Assembly: GCA_030682175.1 (NCBI GenBank) | Contig: JAUXOM010000028.1 | Coordinates: 1-64,000 of the forward strand | DNA length: 64,000 bases | Source: Rhodocyclaceae bacterium | GTDB lineage: Bacteria > Pseudomonadota > Gammaproteobacteria > Burkholderiales > Rhodocyclaceae | Direction of reading: 5' to 3' | Shown here: positions 49,492-59,919 of the stretch, piece by piece | Numbering within the stretch: the first letter of the stretch is position 1 | Layout of the letters: every line of letters begins with the position of its first letter | Notes under the pieces: generated by a model | What the model saw: only the letters and a program-made list of their open reading frames with translations | Told to the model about the DNA's origin: nothing | Database searches by the model: none | Program-made: the position numbers and the translations under genes

Positions 49492-49524
49492 CGCTGGCGG
49501 GACGGCGTTTGCCGGGCAGCGGCG

Positions 49525-50574
49525 ATGAATGACCCGCAGCGCTCGTCCGCATTGCCTGCCGATATCCAGCGCGCCGTCGAACTGCTGCGCGCCGGCGAAC
49601 TCGTCGCCTTCCCCACCGAAACGGTCTATGGCCTCGGTGCCGACGCCCGCAATCCAGAAGCAGTAGCCAAAATCTTCGCCGCCAAGGGGCGGCCGGCCGA
49701 TCATCCGCTGATCGTGCACATAGGTGAAATCGCCCATCTGGAACACTGGGCGCGCGACATTCCCGAAGTGGCCCGGGTGCTGGCCAAGGCCTTCTGGCCG
49801 GGCCCGCTGACGCTGATCCTCAAGCGCCAGCCGGATGTCCCCGATGCCGTTACCGGTGGCCAGGACAGCGTCGGCCTGCGCATGCCGAATCACCCCGTTG
49901 CCCTGGAACTGCTGCGCGCCTTTGCCGACGCAACGGGCGGCGCGGGTAACGGATTGGCCGCCCCCTCGGCCAACCGCTTCGGCCGCATCAGCCCCACCAC
50001 GGCGCAGCATGTGCGGGATGACCTGGGCGCTGCCGTCAGCCTGATTCTCGACGGCGGGCCCTGCACGGTCGGCATCGAATCGACCATCGTCGACCTCACC
50101 GGACCGCGCACCGTCATCCTGCGTCCCGGCATGCTTTCCCCCTTCGACATCGGTCGCCTCCTCGGCCGCATGCCGGAGATGGCCGACAACCCGCTCGCGC
50201 CAAGAACAACGCCGCGTGCCTCGGGTTCGCTCGAAGCGCACTACGCCCCGCGCACGCCGTTGCAGATCATGCCCAACGACAGCCTGCCGATCGTCCTGCG
50301 CGATGCCCTCGTCAGGCGTGAGCACGTCGCCGTACTGGCCACCTTCCCCGCCCCCTTCGACCATCCGCTGATCAGCTGGCAGGTCGCCCCCGCCGATCCG
50401 GCGGGTTTTGCCCGCGAACTTTATGCCAATCTGCGCAAACTTGATTCCCTCGGTTGCGCCCACATGTTCATCGAGAAACCCGTCGGCCAGCCCTGGCAGG
50501 CCATCGCCGACCGCCTGAAGCGTGCGGCAGCCGGTTCCGGCGGCGAAAAAACATCGCCGCAAGACCACCCCTGA
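49525..50574 (+). CDS. L-threonylcarbamoyladenylate synthase, Sua5 type
   Basis: A 349-residue enzyme that makes threonylcarbamoyl-AMP from Thr, bicarbonate and ATP for the t6A modification of tRNAs reading ANN codons. The YrdC domain (about 10-195) shows VAFPTETVYGLGADA, KIFAAKGRPADHPLIVHI, and FWPGPLTLIL. The C-terminal Sua5 domain (about 205-345) follows ASGSLEAHYAPRTPL. The two-domain length separates it from the short TsaC form. No strong ribosome site is visible in the repeat upstream, so it may depend on purK read-through. Confidence 0.95.
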   Translation: MNDPQRSSALPADIQRAVELLRAGELVAFPTETVYGLGADARNPEAVAKIFAAKGRPADHPLIVHIGEIAHLEHWARDIPEVARVLAKAFWPGPLTLILKRQPDVPDAVTGGQDSVGLRMPNHPVALELLRAFADATGGAGNGLAAPSANRFGRISPTTAQHVRDDLGAAVSLILDGGPCTVGIESTIVDLTGPRTVILRPGMLSPFDIGRLLGRMPEMADNPLAPRTTPRASGSLEAHYAPRTPLQIMPNDSLPIVLRDALVRREHVAVLATFPAPFDHPLISWQVAPADPAGFARELYANLRKLDSLGCAHMFIEKPVGQPWQAIADRLKRAAAGSGGEKTSPQDHP

Positions 50575-50723
50575 AGCAACAGGGCTTCGCAGAAAGCCTG
50601 CTTGAAAAATAGTAATCGGCCGGTGTCAGAACTTTTCGTGGCATAGATTCCTTTGCTGAACGAAATGTACGAACAGTTTAAGATTCAGCCACATCCAAAC
50701 CTAAAAAAAGAGGAAACCGCACA

Positions 50724-51344
50724 ATGATGACCACAATCCGCAAGGAAATTCCGGAACTACAGCCCCTCGCCACTTTCAAGGCGCCGCCGGGCACCGGTTA
50801 CATTGAACCCAGCACCTTCACGCTGGTGCGCGCCGAATCACCCGCGCTTGCCGTAATGACTGACCTCAAGCAGGTGACCGTTGCCACCACCGGCCCCGAT
50901 GCCACGCTGGCACAGGCCACCCAGACGATGATTTCACGCGGCGTGCGGCTGCTGCTGGTGGTCGATCGCGACGACATTGTCCTCGGCCTGATCACCTCGC
51001 GCGACACCCTGGGTGAAAAACCCATCAAGCTGATCAAGGCGCAAGGGGGGAAGCACAGCGATCTGCTGGTCAGCGACCTGATGTGTCCGCGCGACGACAT
51101 CGACCTGGTCTCGATCAACGACGTGCTGCACGCCACGGTCGGCGACATCGTCGCCACGCTCAAGAACCTGAAGCGTCAGCATGCGCTGGTCGGCGAACGC
51201 AATCCGATCACCAAGCAGACCCGCATTCGCGGCATCTTTTCGGCCACGCAGATCGGCCGTCAATTGGGCGCCGCCGTGCAGACCTTCGAAGTCAGCACCA
51301 CGTTCTCGGAAATTGAAGGCCTGCTCTCGCAGGACAACATCTGA
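50724..51344 (+). CDS. CBS-pair domain protein
   Basis: A 206-residue soluble protein preceded by AAGAGGAAA. The first CBS domain (about 40-105) has VTVATTGPDATLAQATQTMI and LLLVVDRDDIVLGLITSRD. The second (about 110-195) begins LLVSDLMCPRDDIDLV. There is no enzyme or transporter domain. CBS pairs bind adenosine nucleotides and act as energy sensors, but the partner here is unknown. It is monocistronic, followed by a strong hairpin. Confidence 0.9.
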   Translation: MMTTIRKEIPELQPLATFKAPPGTGYIEPSTFTLVRAESPALAVMTDLKQVTVATTGPDATLAQATQTMISRGVRLLLVVDRDDIVLGLITSRDTLGEKPIKLIKAQGGKHSDLLVSDLMCPRDDIDLVSINDVLHATVGDIVATLKNLKRQHALVGERNPITKQTRIRGIFSATQIGRQLGAAVQTFEVSTTFSEIEGLLSQDNI

Positions 51345-51380
51345 GCGATAGTCACCACACCCCTCGCTGACTGAACGCAG

Positions 51381-51404
51381 CAGGCCACCCGTCGCGGTGG
51401 CCTG
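51381..51404 (+). terminator. Hairpin after the CBS gene
   Basis: CAGGCCACC-CGTCGC-GGTGGCCTG forms a perfect 9-bp stem 37 bp after the stop. Only a weak T-rich stretch follows, so it may be a terminator or an mRNA-protecting hairpin. A second GC-arm with seven T's (CGGGTTTTTTT) lies near 51510. No gene is seen in 51345-51585. Confidence 0.55.
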
Positions 51405-51585
51405 TTGTGCTCTCGCAACACCTCCCATGCCCATGTGCTAATGGCGCTCAGCTGAGTATCATTGCCATTCCTTAAGGCATAGAATTCACACAATTCAGGC
51501 CCGGACGAAGTTTCGGGTTTTTTTGTGGTCAGGTCGCCCTCTCAAACCCAGTAAATACTGCGCGGACGCCCTCCGCGACTACACC

Positions 51586-54500
51586 ATGCCAACGCAAACC
51601 GCTCTAGCCATGCATCGCTCAATCACCAGAACTTTGCGGCGCAAGGCAGTTGCCCTGGCATCCAGTCTGCTGGCAGCGACTGCCATGCTGACTTCCGGGG
51701 CGGCACTGGCCGCGGATCTTTCTGTCTCCGGATACACTTGGTCGCCTGATCCGGTAATGCGTGGCGCCTCATCCACATTTACCGTTGAAGTGACCAACAA
51801 TGCAGCGGCAGAAATCGTCAACAATCCGATACTGCTCATCGAATTACCGGGCAATGTCGATTTCAATTCCTCCCCCGCGCCTGCCGATTGCGCATTCAAT
51901 CTTGCGCCCACTCCGAAACTGTTGACCTGTACGCGTGCCAGCCTGGCCGCTCAGACAATCTGGACAACCGCATTCCAGGGCAATGGCTTGACGGCAGGCG
52001 TGGCGAGCACGAAAGCCAGCATCAGCGCTGTCGGCAATACAGACGGCAACTCGGGCAATGATGAGCTGACCAAAAACACCACGGTCATCAACGGCGCCAA
52101 CCTTACCATCGTCAAGACCGGCCCGGCCAGCGCCACGGCGGGCGACGTCATCAACTTCACACTTGCCGTCAGCAACGTCAACGGCCCCGATCCGGCCACG
52201 ACATTCCGGGTCATCGACAACCTGCCGGCGACCGCCGACTTCACCTACCAGTCCTACAGCGGCACAAACTGGTCGTGCAGTCACGGCGGCACAACGCTGA
52301 CCTGCGATTATTCCGGGGCACCGATCGCCAGCGGCGCGCCCGCCCCCCTTATTACCGTCACCGGCCGCATCATTACCAGCGCGGGCTCCATCACCAACGG
52401 CGCCAGCGTCGTTTCCACCGATGCCGCAACGGGCGACCCCGTCGCCGGCAACAACGGTCCCTCGCTGGCCGTGGTCACGGTGGCACCGGGGACTACGCTG
52501 CGCGCCAACAAGACCATGGTGTCCACCGCTACTGGCTTGACCACCTACGCCACCGGTGAGGGCGTCACGTTGACGCTGTCGGCAACCAACCAGGGGCCAC
52601 AGAACGCGACCGGCGTGGTGCTGGCGGACAGCGTGTCCGCCGATTTCAGCATCGGCACGCTGCCGGGCGGGTGTACTGCCAGCGGCCAGGACATCACCTG
52701 CACGGTCGGAGCGCTTGCCAATGGCGCGACCTCCTCAAACTTCATCATCCCACTGTCGGTAACCGGCGCCCCCGGCGCTGGCAGCAACGCCGCGACGATC
52801 GGCCGCAGCGCGCCAGCCGGCGGCACAAACCAGTCGGCAACGGTCAATTACAACATCGCCGCACCGTTCGCCCACCTGACATTGACAAAAAGCAAGGGCC
52901 CCAATCCGGTCGCGGCGGGCGGCAACATCACCAACACCATCATCGTCACAAATAGCACCACCTCAACGTCCACGGCCACCGGCACGATACGTGTGACGGA
53001 TGTGCTCTCGGCCAACGAAACCTACGTCAGCGCCAGCGGCACCAACTGGTCATGCAGCGCCAGCGGCTCACCCGAGACCGTGACCTGCGACAACAGCAAT
53101 CCGAGCGGGCTGGCGCGCGGCGCTTCTTTGCCGACACTGACCATCACCACCCAGGCTGCCAGCGGTTTTCTCGGCCCGCTCGCCAACACAGCCTGTACGG
53201 GGCAATCCGCCGGTTCGTCGCATCTGCCCGCCGACAACAGCACCACCGACAATTGCCAGACCCGCAGCGTGACCAGCACACCGCGCAATGTCGATCTGGC
53301 GATGGCGAAATCGGCTTCCTTGGCGACGCTGGATACGGCAACCAATACCTTCAGCTACACCCTGACAGCATCGAACAACGGTCCGGATGTCGCACCCACG
53401 GCGACGGTCACCGATGTCCTGCAAGCCTGGTACAACGGCAATGCCGGCACGACTGGCGGTAGCGCGGTTATTGCGGATGCTGCAGCTGGCGAATCGTGCA
53501 GCTTCGGTTCCACCGTCACGTGCACCTTGCTCAATATCACCAACGGTTCGCCACGCAGCATCACCATCACGGTGAATCGGCCGATTCTGAGCGGCAACAT
53601 CAACAACACCGCGACGGTCGCCACGCCGGATGCCATCGACAGCAACAGCGGCAACAACTCGGCCTCTGCCAGCATCACCGTCGATCCCATCGCCGATGTG
53701 GCCGTGCTGGGCATCGCCGCCGCGCCCAACCCGGTCAAGGTCGGCGTGGAACTGACTTACACCAACTCGATCCGCAACAATGGTCCGAGTGCGGCCGCCG
53801 GTGTCATCTTGCGGCAACGCATCGACCCGGCGCGGATGAGTTACGTGCCTGCCAGCGCGGCCATCTCCGGCACGTCGGCCTCATGCAACTACGTCACCTT
53901 CGTGGGCGCGCCCTATGCAGGCGAGCAAGGCATCGAATGCACCGGCTTCAGCCTGAGCAACGGCGAATCGCGCCAACTGGTGTTCAAGGTCATACCGGTT
54001 TACCCGTATCCGGATGCACTGGATGCCAGTTACACCAGCAACGCAACCATCAGCACGACCACGGTCGAGAGCGATGCCACCAATAACAGCGGCAGCAACA
54101 CGGTCACAGTGACCACCCAGGCCATCGACCTGACCGTCACCAACAACGATCCCGGATTCGACCCCACTGCCTTCGGCGATCACATCCAGTATCAGGTCGT
54201 CGCCCAGAATAACGGCCCGTCCCAGGCCACCGGTTTCAAGCTGACGGTGACGCCGACCCCGCCACCGCAGGGCAGCCAGCCAAATCCCTACACCATGACT
54301 TGGAACGCCGGCGGCAGCACCTTGCCGGCGGGGGCCAGTTGCGGCCTCGACGGCAGCAACGTGGTGTGTTACCTCGGCGCCAGTCAGGCCGCCAGCGTCC
54401 TGCCGCCCAACACCAGCAGAACGTTCGCGCTGCGATTCGATACCGGACCTTTAACCAACGTGCCGGCCAGCAGCATCACTTACCGCACCACAGCGGTCGT

Positions 54501-57500
54501 CGAATCGTATGAAACCGGCGCATCGCCTTTCGCCGGAGACACGTTGGCGGGTAACAATTCGGTTTCGGAAACCACCACCGTATTGCCCAAGACCGATCTG
54601 TCAGCCACCAAGTCGGTATCGCAGCCGGTCGTCGACCTGAATCAGGAGTTCACGTACACGATCACCGTGGCCAATGCCGGACCGTCCGATGCTGCCGGCG
54701 TGCGCGTGACCGACGTGCTGCCCAGCGGCTTTGTGCGCACCGGCACGGCCATCGGCGTGACGCCGGGCAGCGCCGTGTCGCTGACTTTGAATAGCTGTAG
54801 TGGCCCGGCCAGCGGCAGCGGCGGCACGGTGACCTGCGACCTGGGCGTGCTGCCTGCGGGCGGCGACAGTGATGCCAACAAGCGCGTCACCATCGCCATC
54901 CCGGTGCGCGCGGCTTACCAGGCCAGCGGCAGCTATGCCTTCGCCTTCATTACCAATATCAACAACACGGCCAGTATCGCGCCGCTGCCGAACACCTCGC
55001 TCGACGTCGCCAGCGGCAACAATTCGAACAGCGTCGCTGTGCAAGTGCGACGGAACAGTCTCGCCGGGACGGTGTATGCCGACAACAACCTTAACGACAG
55101 CTTCGATGCCGGCGAGGCTATCAACGCTGTCACCCTGACCCTGACCGGCACCGACAGCTACGGCTACACCTATGGGACGGGCGCTGGGCAGACCTACGCG
55201 GCCCTGACCACGACGACCAATGCCGGCGCATTCACCTTTGCAACCCTGCCGCCGGGAATCTGGGACTTGAGAGAAACTCAGCCCGCCAATTACTGGGACC
55301 GCTTCGAGACGGTCGGCACGGCAGGCGGCACAGCGCCGGCGAATACCTGCGACGGCACGGCAAACTGCTCCGCCTCAACTGCCCATAACACCATCAGCGG
55401 CATCAGCCTGCCCGCCGACACGGCCACGGCCGCGACTGGCTATGTGTTCCAGGAAATCCAGCGTGGCCAGCTATCTGGCTACGTCTATCACGATGCCAAC
55501 AACGACGGCGATCGCGCCGCATCGGGCGAGGCCGGCATCGCCAGCCTGGCCAACCACATCACGCTGTCCGGCCTGGCCTACAACGGCGTGGATGTCTGCA
55601 CGCTGGCGACCTGCACGCTCAGTCTCAATGCATCCGGTCAATACAGCTTCAGCAACCTCCCGCCCAGTGATGGCACCGGCTACACCATCCAGCAGAACTC
55701 CCAGCCGACCGGCTATCTGGATGGCAAGGATCAGCGTGGCGATGGCGTTGGCAATGTCGTCGCCGGCTCCGCCGGCCGCGCTGCGCCGGAGACGCTTACC
55801 GGCATCACCCTCAGCCCCAACCAGAGCAAGACCGAACACAACTTCGGTGAACTGCTTCCGGCCACACTCTCCGGCTTCGTCTTTATCGACAGCAACACCA
55901 ATGCGGTGCGCGAGGGCACGGAAACCGCTGGCGTCACCGGCGTGTCAATCACGCTGACCGGCACGGACGATCTCGGCAACACCGTCAATACAACCACCCC
56001 CACCGCCGCCAACGGTAGCTACAGCTTTACTGGTTTACGCCCCGGCAGTTATGCCGTGCAACAGGCCGTCATTGCCGGCCTGACCCATACCGGAGCCCAG
56101 GCCGGCAGCAAGGGCGGCACGATCGATGGCGCGGTGCGCGCCGCCAACGTGGGCGTCATTGGTACGGCACTGCGAGACATCACCGTCATTCCCGTTGTCT
56201 CCAACGATACTGCCAGCGGCTACAACTTCGGCGAATCCGGCCAGGGCCTGGCGGGCTTCGTCTATGTCGACCTGAACAACAACGGCGTCAAGGATGCCGC
56301 CGAACCGGGCATCGCCGGGGTGCAAGTCACGCTCTCCGGCCAGACCAGCGGTAGCGTAAACATCTGCATAGCCATTAGCCCCAACCCATGCACGGTGACT
56401 ACCGACGCCAGCGGCGCCTACAACTATGTCGGTCTGCCGGCCAGCGATGGCACCGGGTATGCCTTGACGCAACAATCCCAGGCCAGCCCGCCACTTGCCA
56501 ACTATGCTGATGGCCTAGACAGCCCGGGGTCGTTGGGCGGCAGCGCAGCGGTCAACGATGTTTTCTCCGGCATCGTCATGAACGTCGGTCAGTTTGGCGC
56601 GGACTACAATTTCGGCGAGCGCGGTGCCTCTCTCGCCGGCCGCGTCTATCACGACGCCAACGATGACGGCAGCTTCAACGGCAGCGATAGCGGCATCCCA
56701 GGGGTAACGGTCACCCTTTCCGGCACCACGGCCAGTGGTGCCAACGTCTGCAGCATCATCGCCAGTTGCACCACCACCACGGCGGCGGACGGCAGCTACG
56801 GCTTCACCGGCCTGCCTGCCAGCAACGGCGGCGGCTACACCCTCACCCAAACCCAGCCGGTCGATTACGCCAATCGCACTAACGCCACAGGCACGCCCGC
56901 CGGCACGGCGACGACGGGAACGACGATTTCCGGTATTCCCCTGACTGCGGGCGTGAACGGCAGCGGCTACCTGTTCGGCGAGAAGACCGGCACCATCACC
57001 GGCTTCGTTTACCACGATGCCAACAACGACGGCGTCAAGGATGCCGGCGAACCCGGCATCAATGGCGTGACACTGACCCTGTCTGGCAACACGGCTTCAG
57101 CTGTCGATGTCTGCACGACCATTCCTAGTTGCACCACAACCACAGCCGCCGACGGCAGCTACAACTTCGCCGGCCTGCGCAGTGCCGGAGCCGGCGGCTA
57201 CACTATCACCGAGACTCAAGCCGCCGGCTATCTCGACGGTCGCGAGGCGGCTGGCAGTCAAGGCGGCACGGTGGATAACAGCAGCTTTACCAACAACGCC
57301 GCACAAAACCGCATCAGCGGCATCGCCTTCAGCGCTGCCAACCCCGCCACCGGCTATAACTTCGGCGAAGTGCAGTCGGGCAGCCTGTCCGGCCGGGTCT
57401 GGCATGACGCCGACAACGACGGCACCTATGGCGCCGGTGAGGAACTGGCTGGCGTGACCTTGACGCTGACCGGCACCGACGACCAGGGCAATGCGGTCAA

Positions 57501-59919
57501 CCAGGCGACAACATCCTTCGCCGACGGCAGCTACAGCTTCACCAACCTCCGACCGGCCAACGGCGCCGGCTACACCATTACCGAGACGCAACCGACCGGC
57601 ATTGGCGATTACGCAGGTGCCACCGGCACACAGGTTGGCGGCCTCGGCGGTACAGCAGCACAGAACGTAATCTCCGCCATCCCACTTGCCTCGGGCAATG
57701 CCGGCGTCAATTACAACTTCCGCGAAAACGCCTCCAGCCTGGCCGGCTTCGTCTATCGCGACGACAACGATGACGGCGCCAAGGGCGCTAGCGAACCAGG
57801 CATCGCCGGGGTCGTTATCACCCTCAGCGGAACCGACGCCAATGGCGCGGCAGTGAATCGGACGACCACCACCGCTGGCGACGGCAGCTTCCGTTTCATC
57901 GGTCTGACCAGCGGTACCTACACCCTGACCGAAACCCATCCGGTCATTTACCAGGACGGCCGCGAAACCGTCGGCAACGCAGGCGGAACGGTCGATAACG
58001 GCAGCTTCACCACGGCCGCGGCGCAAAACCGTATCTCTGTCATCGCACTCCCCGTTGCCACTACCGGCACCGCTTACCTTTTCGGCGAACGCACCGGAGC
58101 CAATGCCCAGATATCCGGCAAGATTTGGGTCAACACCGTGAGTACCGACCAGACACAGCAAGCAGGCGAGCCCGGTGCCGCCGGCTGGCAGGTAGAAGCC
58201 TGGCAAGGTGGCGTACAGAGGGGAACCGCAACCACTGCCGCCGATGGCAGCTACCGCATTGCCAATCTGCCGGCAGCTACCGGCTACGAAATCCGTTTCC
58301 GGCATCCCAACGGTGCCCTGTACGGCAACCCGATTTCCCAGGATGCTGCCTACAACGCTGCCTTCGGCCTGCCCGATTACTCTGCCCGCACCATCGCCGG
58401 ACTGACGCTGGCCTCGGGGGCCAACATCGTCGAGCAGAACCTGCCCATCGACCCCTCCGGCATTGTCTATGACTCGGTAACACGCAACCCGGTGGCCGGT
58501 GCAACGGTAACGATCAACGGTCCGGCCGGCTTCAATCCAGCTGTGCATCTGTTAGGGGGTGCCGCAAACCAGAACCAGACCACCAATGCCACCGGCTTCT
58601 ACCAGTTCCTGCTGCTGCCCGGCGCGCCAGCAGGCACCTATACCCTGGCAGTGACGGTACCACCCATATACGTGCCATTCCCCTCGGGCATCATCCCGCC
58701 CTGCACCAACACCCCCACGGTCGGCGGTGCGCCTAATCCGGCGCTAGTGCAGACGAGCAACGCGGCGCCACCGGCAAGTACGCCTCAGCACAACCCGGCC
58801 AGCTGCCCCGTTACCAGCGCCAGCTTTGCTGCTAGTGCGGGCAGCACGCAGTATTTCACCGGGTTTGCGCTAAGCGGCCTATCAGCCGACGTCCTCAATA
58901 ACCATATCCCCCTCGACCCGATCCTCGGCGGGGCCCTGGTCGTCTCCAAGACGACACCGCTGGTCAACGTCAAGCGCGGCGAACTGGTGCCCTACACGAT
59001 CACGGCCACCAACACCCTGGCGGCAACTTTGCCCAACCTCGATGTGCGCGACCAGATTCCGCCGGGGTTCCGTTACCGGATCGGCTCCGCGACCCTTAAC
59101 GGCGTCCCCCTCGAACCCACCGTTGCCGGCCGCCACCTTACTTGGCGCAATCAGACGTTCACGCCAGCCGAGCGCAAGATATTCAAACTGATCCTGGTGG
59201 TCGGCGCCGGTGTCGGCGAGGCCGAGTACGTCAATCAGGCCTGGGCACTCAACAATATCGTTGACAGTCTGGTTTCGAATATCGCCTCTGCTACCGTACG
59301 CGTCGTTCCCGACCCGACCTTCGACTGCTCGGACATCATCGGCAAGGTCTTCGACGACAAGAACGCCAATGGCTATCAGGACGATGGCGAACCGGGCATC
59401 CCGAACGTGCGTGTCGTCACGGCGCGCGGGCTGCTGGTGACGACCGATGCCGAGGGCCGCTTCCATGTCACCTGCGCGGCGATTCCGCAGATGGACCGCG
59501 GTTCGAACTTCGTCATGAAGCTGGACGAGCGCACGCTGCCCTCCGGCTACCGGCTGACCACCGAGAATCCGCGCGACGTGCGTGTCACGCGTGGCAAGAT
59601 GGTCAAGCTCAATTTCGGCGCCACCGTGCATCGGGTGGTGCGTCTGGAACTGGCTGCCGGCGCCTTCGTCGGCGCGAGTGTGGAACTGGCGCCCGACTGG
59701 CACAAACAACTGGCTGCCCTGCCGGAAACGCTCACGGCGCGGCCCTCGGTGCTGCGCATCGCTTATCGGCCCGGCCAGGAGGGCACCGAACTGGCGCAAC
59801 AACGTCTGGCCGCCGTTGCCGACCGAATCCGCGTCCTGTGGAAAGAAAGTCGAAAAGAGGATGCGGATGAACCGCGCCACCCACTGCTGATCGAGACGGA
59901 ACTGGGGGGCGCGCAATGA
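51586..59919 (+). CDS. Giant exported DUF11/SdrD-B repeat surface protein
   Basis: The start is taken at 51586 (MPTQTALAMHRS); ATG at 51610 is an alternative. About 2,777 residues. A signal peptide of Tat/Sec-like length ends near AALAAD. About eight DUF11-type repeats (roughly 40-1160) follow, for example DLSVSGYTWSPDPVMRG. Then come about nine SdrD-B-like domains (about 1160-2290), many with a DxNxDG calcium-type motif such as YHDANNDGVKDAGEPGI. After these come a carboxypeptidase-like fold, one more DUF11 (GGALVVSKTTPLVNVKRG) and a last B-type domain (IIGKVFDDKNANGYQDDGE). There is no LPXTG, RTX or autotransporter end. It overlaps the outer-membrane barrel gene by ATGA, so the two probably form one surface structure. 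Adhesion is inference. Confidence 0.85.
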   Translation: MPTQTALAMHRSITRTLRRKAVALASSLLAATAMLTSGAALAADLSVSGYTWSPDPVMRGASSTFTVEVTNNAAAEIVNNPILLIELPGNVDFNSSPAPADCAFNLAPTPKLLTCTRASLAAQTIWTTAFQGNGLTAGVASTKASISAVGNTDGNSGNDELTKNTTVINGANLTIVKTGPASATAGDVINFTLAVSNVNGPDPATTFRVIDNLPATADFTYQSYSGTNWSCSHGGTTLTCDYSGAPIASGAPAPLITVTGRIITSAGSITNGASVVSTDAATGDPVAGNNGPSLAVVTVAPGTTLRANKTMVSTATGLTTYATGEGVTLTLSATNQGPQNATGVVLADSVSADFSIGTLPGGCTASGQDITCTVGALANGATSSNFIIPLSVTGAPGAGSNAATIGRSAPAGGTNQSATVNYNIAAPFAHLTLTKSKGPNPVAAGGNITNTIIVTNSTTSTSTATGTIRVTDVLSANETYVSASGTNWSCSASGSPETVTCDNSNPSGLARGASLPTLTITTQAASGFLGPLANTACTGQSAGSSHLPADNSTTDNCQTRSVTSTPRNVDLAMAKSASLATLDTATNTFSYTLTASNNGPDVAPTATVTDVLQAWYNGNAGTTGGSAVIADAAAGESCSFGSTVTCTLLNITNGSPRSITITVNRPILSGNINNTATVATPDAIDSNSGNNSASASITVDPIADVAVLGIAAAPNPVKVGVELTYTNSIRNNGPSAAAGVILRQRIDPARMSYVPASAAISGTSASCNYVTFVGAPYAGEQGIECTGFSLSNGESRQLVFKVIPVYPYPDALDASYTSNATISTTTVESDATNNSGSNTVTVTTQAIDLTVTNNDPGFDPTAFGDHIQYQVVAQNNGPSQATGFKLTVTPTPPPQGSQPNPYTMTWNAGGSTLPAGASCGLDGSNVVCYLGASQAASVLPPNTSRTFALRFDTGPLTNVPASSITYRTTAVVESYETGASPFAGDTLAGNNSVSETTTVLPKTDLSATKSVSQPVVDLNQEFTYTITVANAGPSDAAGVRVTDVLPSGFVRTGTAIGVTPGSAVSLTLNSCSGPASGSGGTVTCDLGVLPAGGDSDANKRVTIAIPVRAAYQASGSYAFAFITNINNTASIAPLPNTSLDVASGNNSNSVAVQVRRNSLAGTVYADNNLNDSFDAGEAINAVTLTLTGTDSYGYTYGTGAGQTYAALTTTTNAGAFTFATLPPGIWDLRETQPANYWDRFETVGTAGGTAPANTCDGTANCSASTAHNTISGISLPADTATAATGYVFQEIQRGQLSGYVYHDANNDGDRAASGEAGIASLANHITLSGLAYNGVDVCTLATCTLSLNASGQYSFSNLPPSDGTGYTIQQNSQPTGYLDGKDQRGDGVGNVVAGSAGRAAPETLTGITLSPNQSKTEHNFGELLPATLSGFVFIDSNTNAVREGTETAGVTGVSITLTGTDDLGNTVNTTTPTAANGSYSFTGLRPGSYAVQQAVIAGLTHTGAQAGSKGGTIDGAVRAANVGVIGTALRDITVIPVVSNDTASGYNFGESGQGLAGFVYVDLNNNGVKDAAEPGIAGVQVTLSGQTSGSVNICIAISPNPCTVTTDASGAYNYVGLPASDGTGYALTQQSQASPPLANYADGLDSPGSLGGSAAVNDVFSGIVMNVGQFGADYNFGERGASLAGRVYHDANDDGSFNGSDSGIPGVTVTLSGTTASGANVCSIIASCTTTTAADGSYGFTGLPASNGGGYTLTQTQPVDYANRTNATGTPAGTATTGTTISGIPLTAGVNGSGYLFGEKTGTITGFVYHDANNDGVKDAGEPGINGVTLTLSGNTASAVDVCTTIPSCTTTTAADGSYNFAGLRSAGAGGYTITETQAAGYLDGREAAGSQGGTVDNSSFTNNAAQNRISGIAFSAANPATGYNFGEVQSGSLSGRVWHDADNDGTYGAGEELAGVTLTLTGTDDQGNAVNQATTSFADGSYSFTNLRPANGAGYTITETQPTGIGDYAGATGTQVGGLGGTAAQNVISAIPLASGNAGVNYNFRENASSLAGFVYRDDNDDGAKGASEPGIAGVVITLSGTDANGAAVNRTTTTAGDGSFRFIGLTSGTYTLTETHPVIYQDGRETVGNAGGTVDNGSFTTAAAQNRISVIALPVATTGTAYLFGERTGANAQISGKIWVNTVSTDQTQQAGEPGAAGWQVEAWQGGVQRGTATTAADGSYRIANLPAATGYEIRFRHPNGALYGNPISQDAAYNAAFGLPDYSARTIAGLTLASGANIVEQNLPIDPSGIVYDSVTRNPVAGATVTINGPAGFNPAVHLLGGAANQNQTTNATGFYQFLLLPGAPAGTYTLAVTVPPIYVPFPSGIIPPCTNTPTVGGAPNPALVQTSNAAPPASTPQHNPASCPVTSASFAASAGSTQYFTGFALSGLSADVLNNHIPLDPILGGALVVSKTTPLVNVKRGELVPYTITATNTLAATLPNLDVRDQIPPGFRYRIGSATLNGVPLEPTVAGRHLTWRNQTFTPAERKIFKLILVVGAGVGEAEYVNQAWALNNIVDSLVSNIASATVRVVPDPTFDCSDIIGKVFDDKNANGYQDDGEPGIPNVRVVTARGLLVTTDAEGRFHVTCAAIPQMDRGSNFVMKLDERTLPSGYRLTTENPRDVRVTRGKMVKLNFGATVHRVVRLELAAGAFVGASVELAPDWHKQLAALPETLTARPSVLRIAYRPGQEGTELAQQRLAAVADRIRVLWKESRKEDADEPRHPLLIETELGGAQ

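Noticed and set aside
47474-49552. Minus-strand 692-codon frame across purE and purK
   Set aside because: It spans two well-defined genes and a tandem repeat; composition is that of antisense sequence.
51440-51585. Possible riboswitch or attenuator leader before the giant protein
   Set aside because: A CCCG...CGGG arm with seven T's is present, but I could not match the stretch to a c-di-GMP or other known riboswitch core, so only a possible terminator is mentioned.
57097-58548. Minus-strand 483-codon frame inside the giant surface protein
   Set aside because: It mirrors the periodic B-type repeats on the plus strand and shows no family motif.
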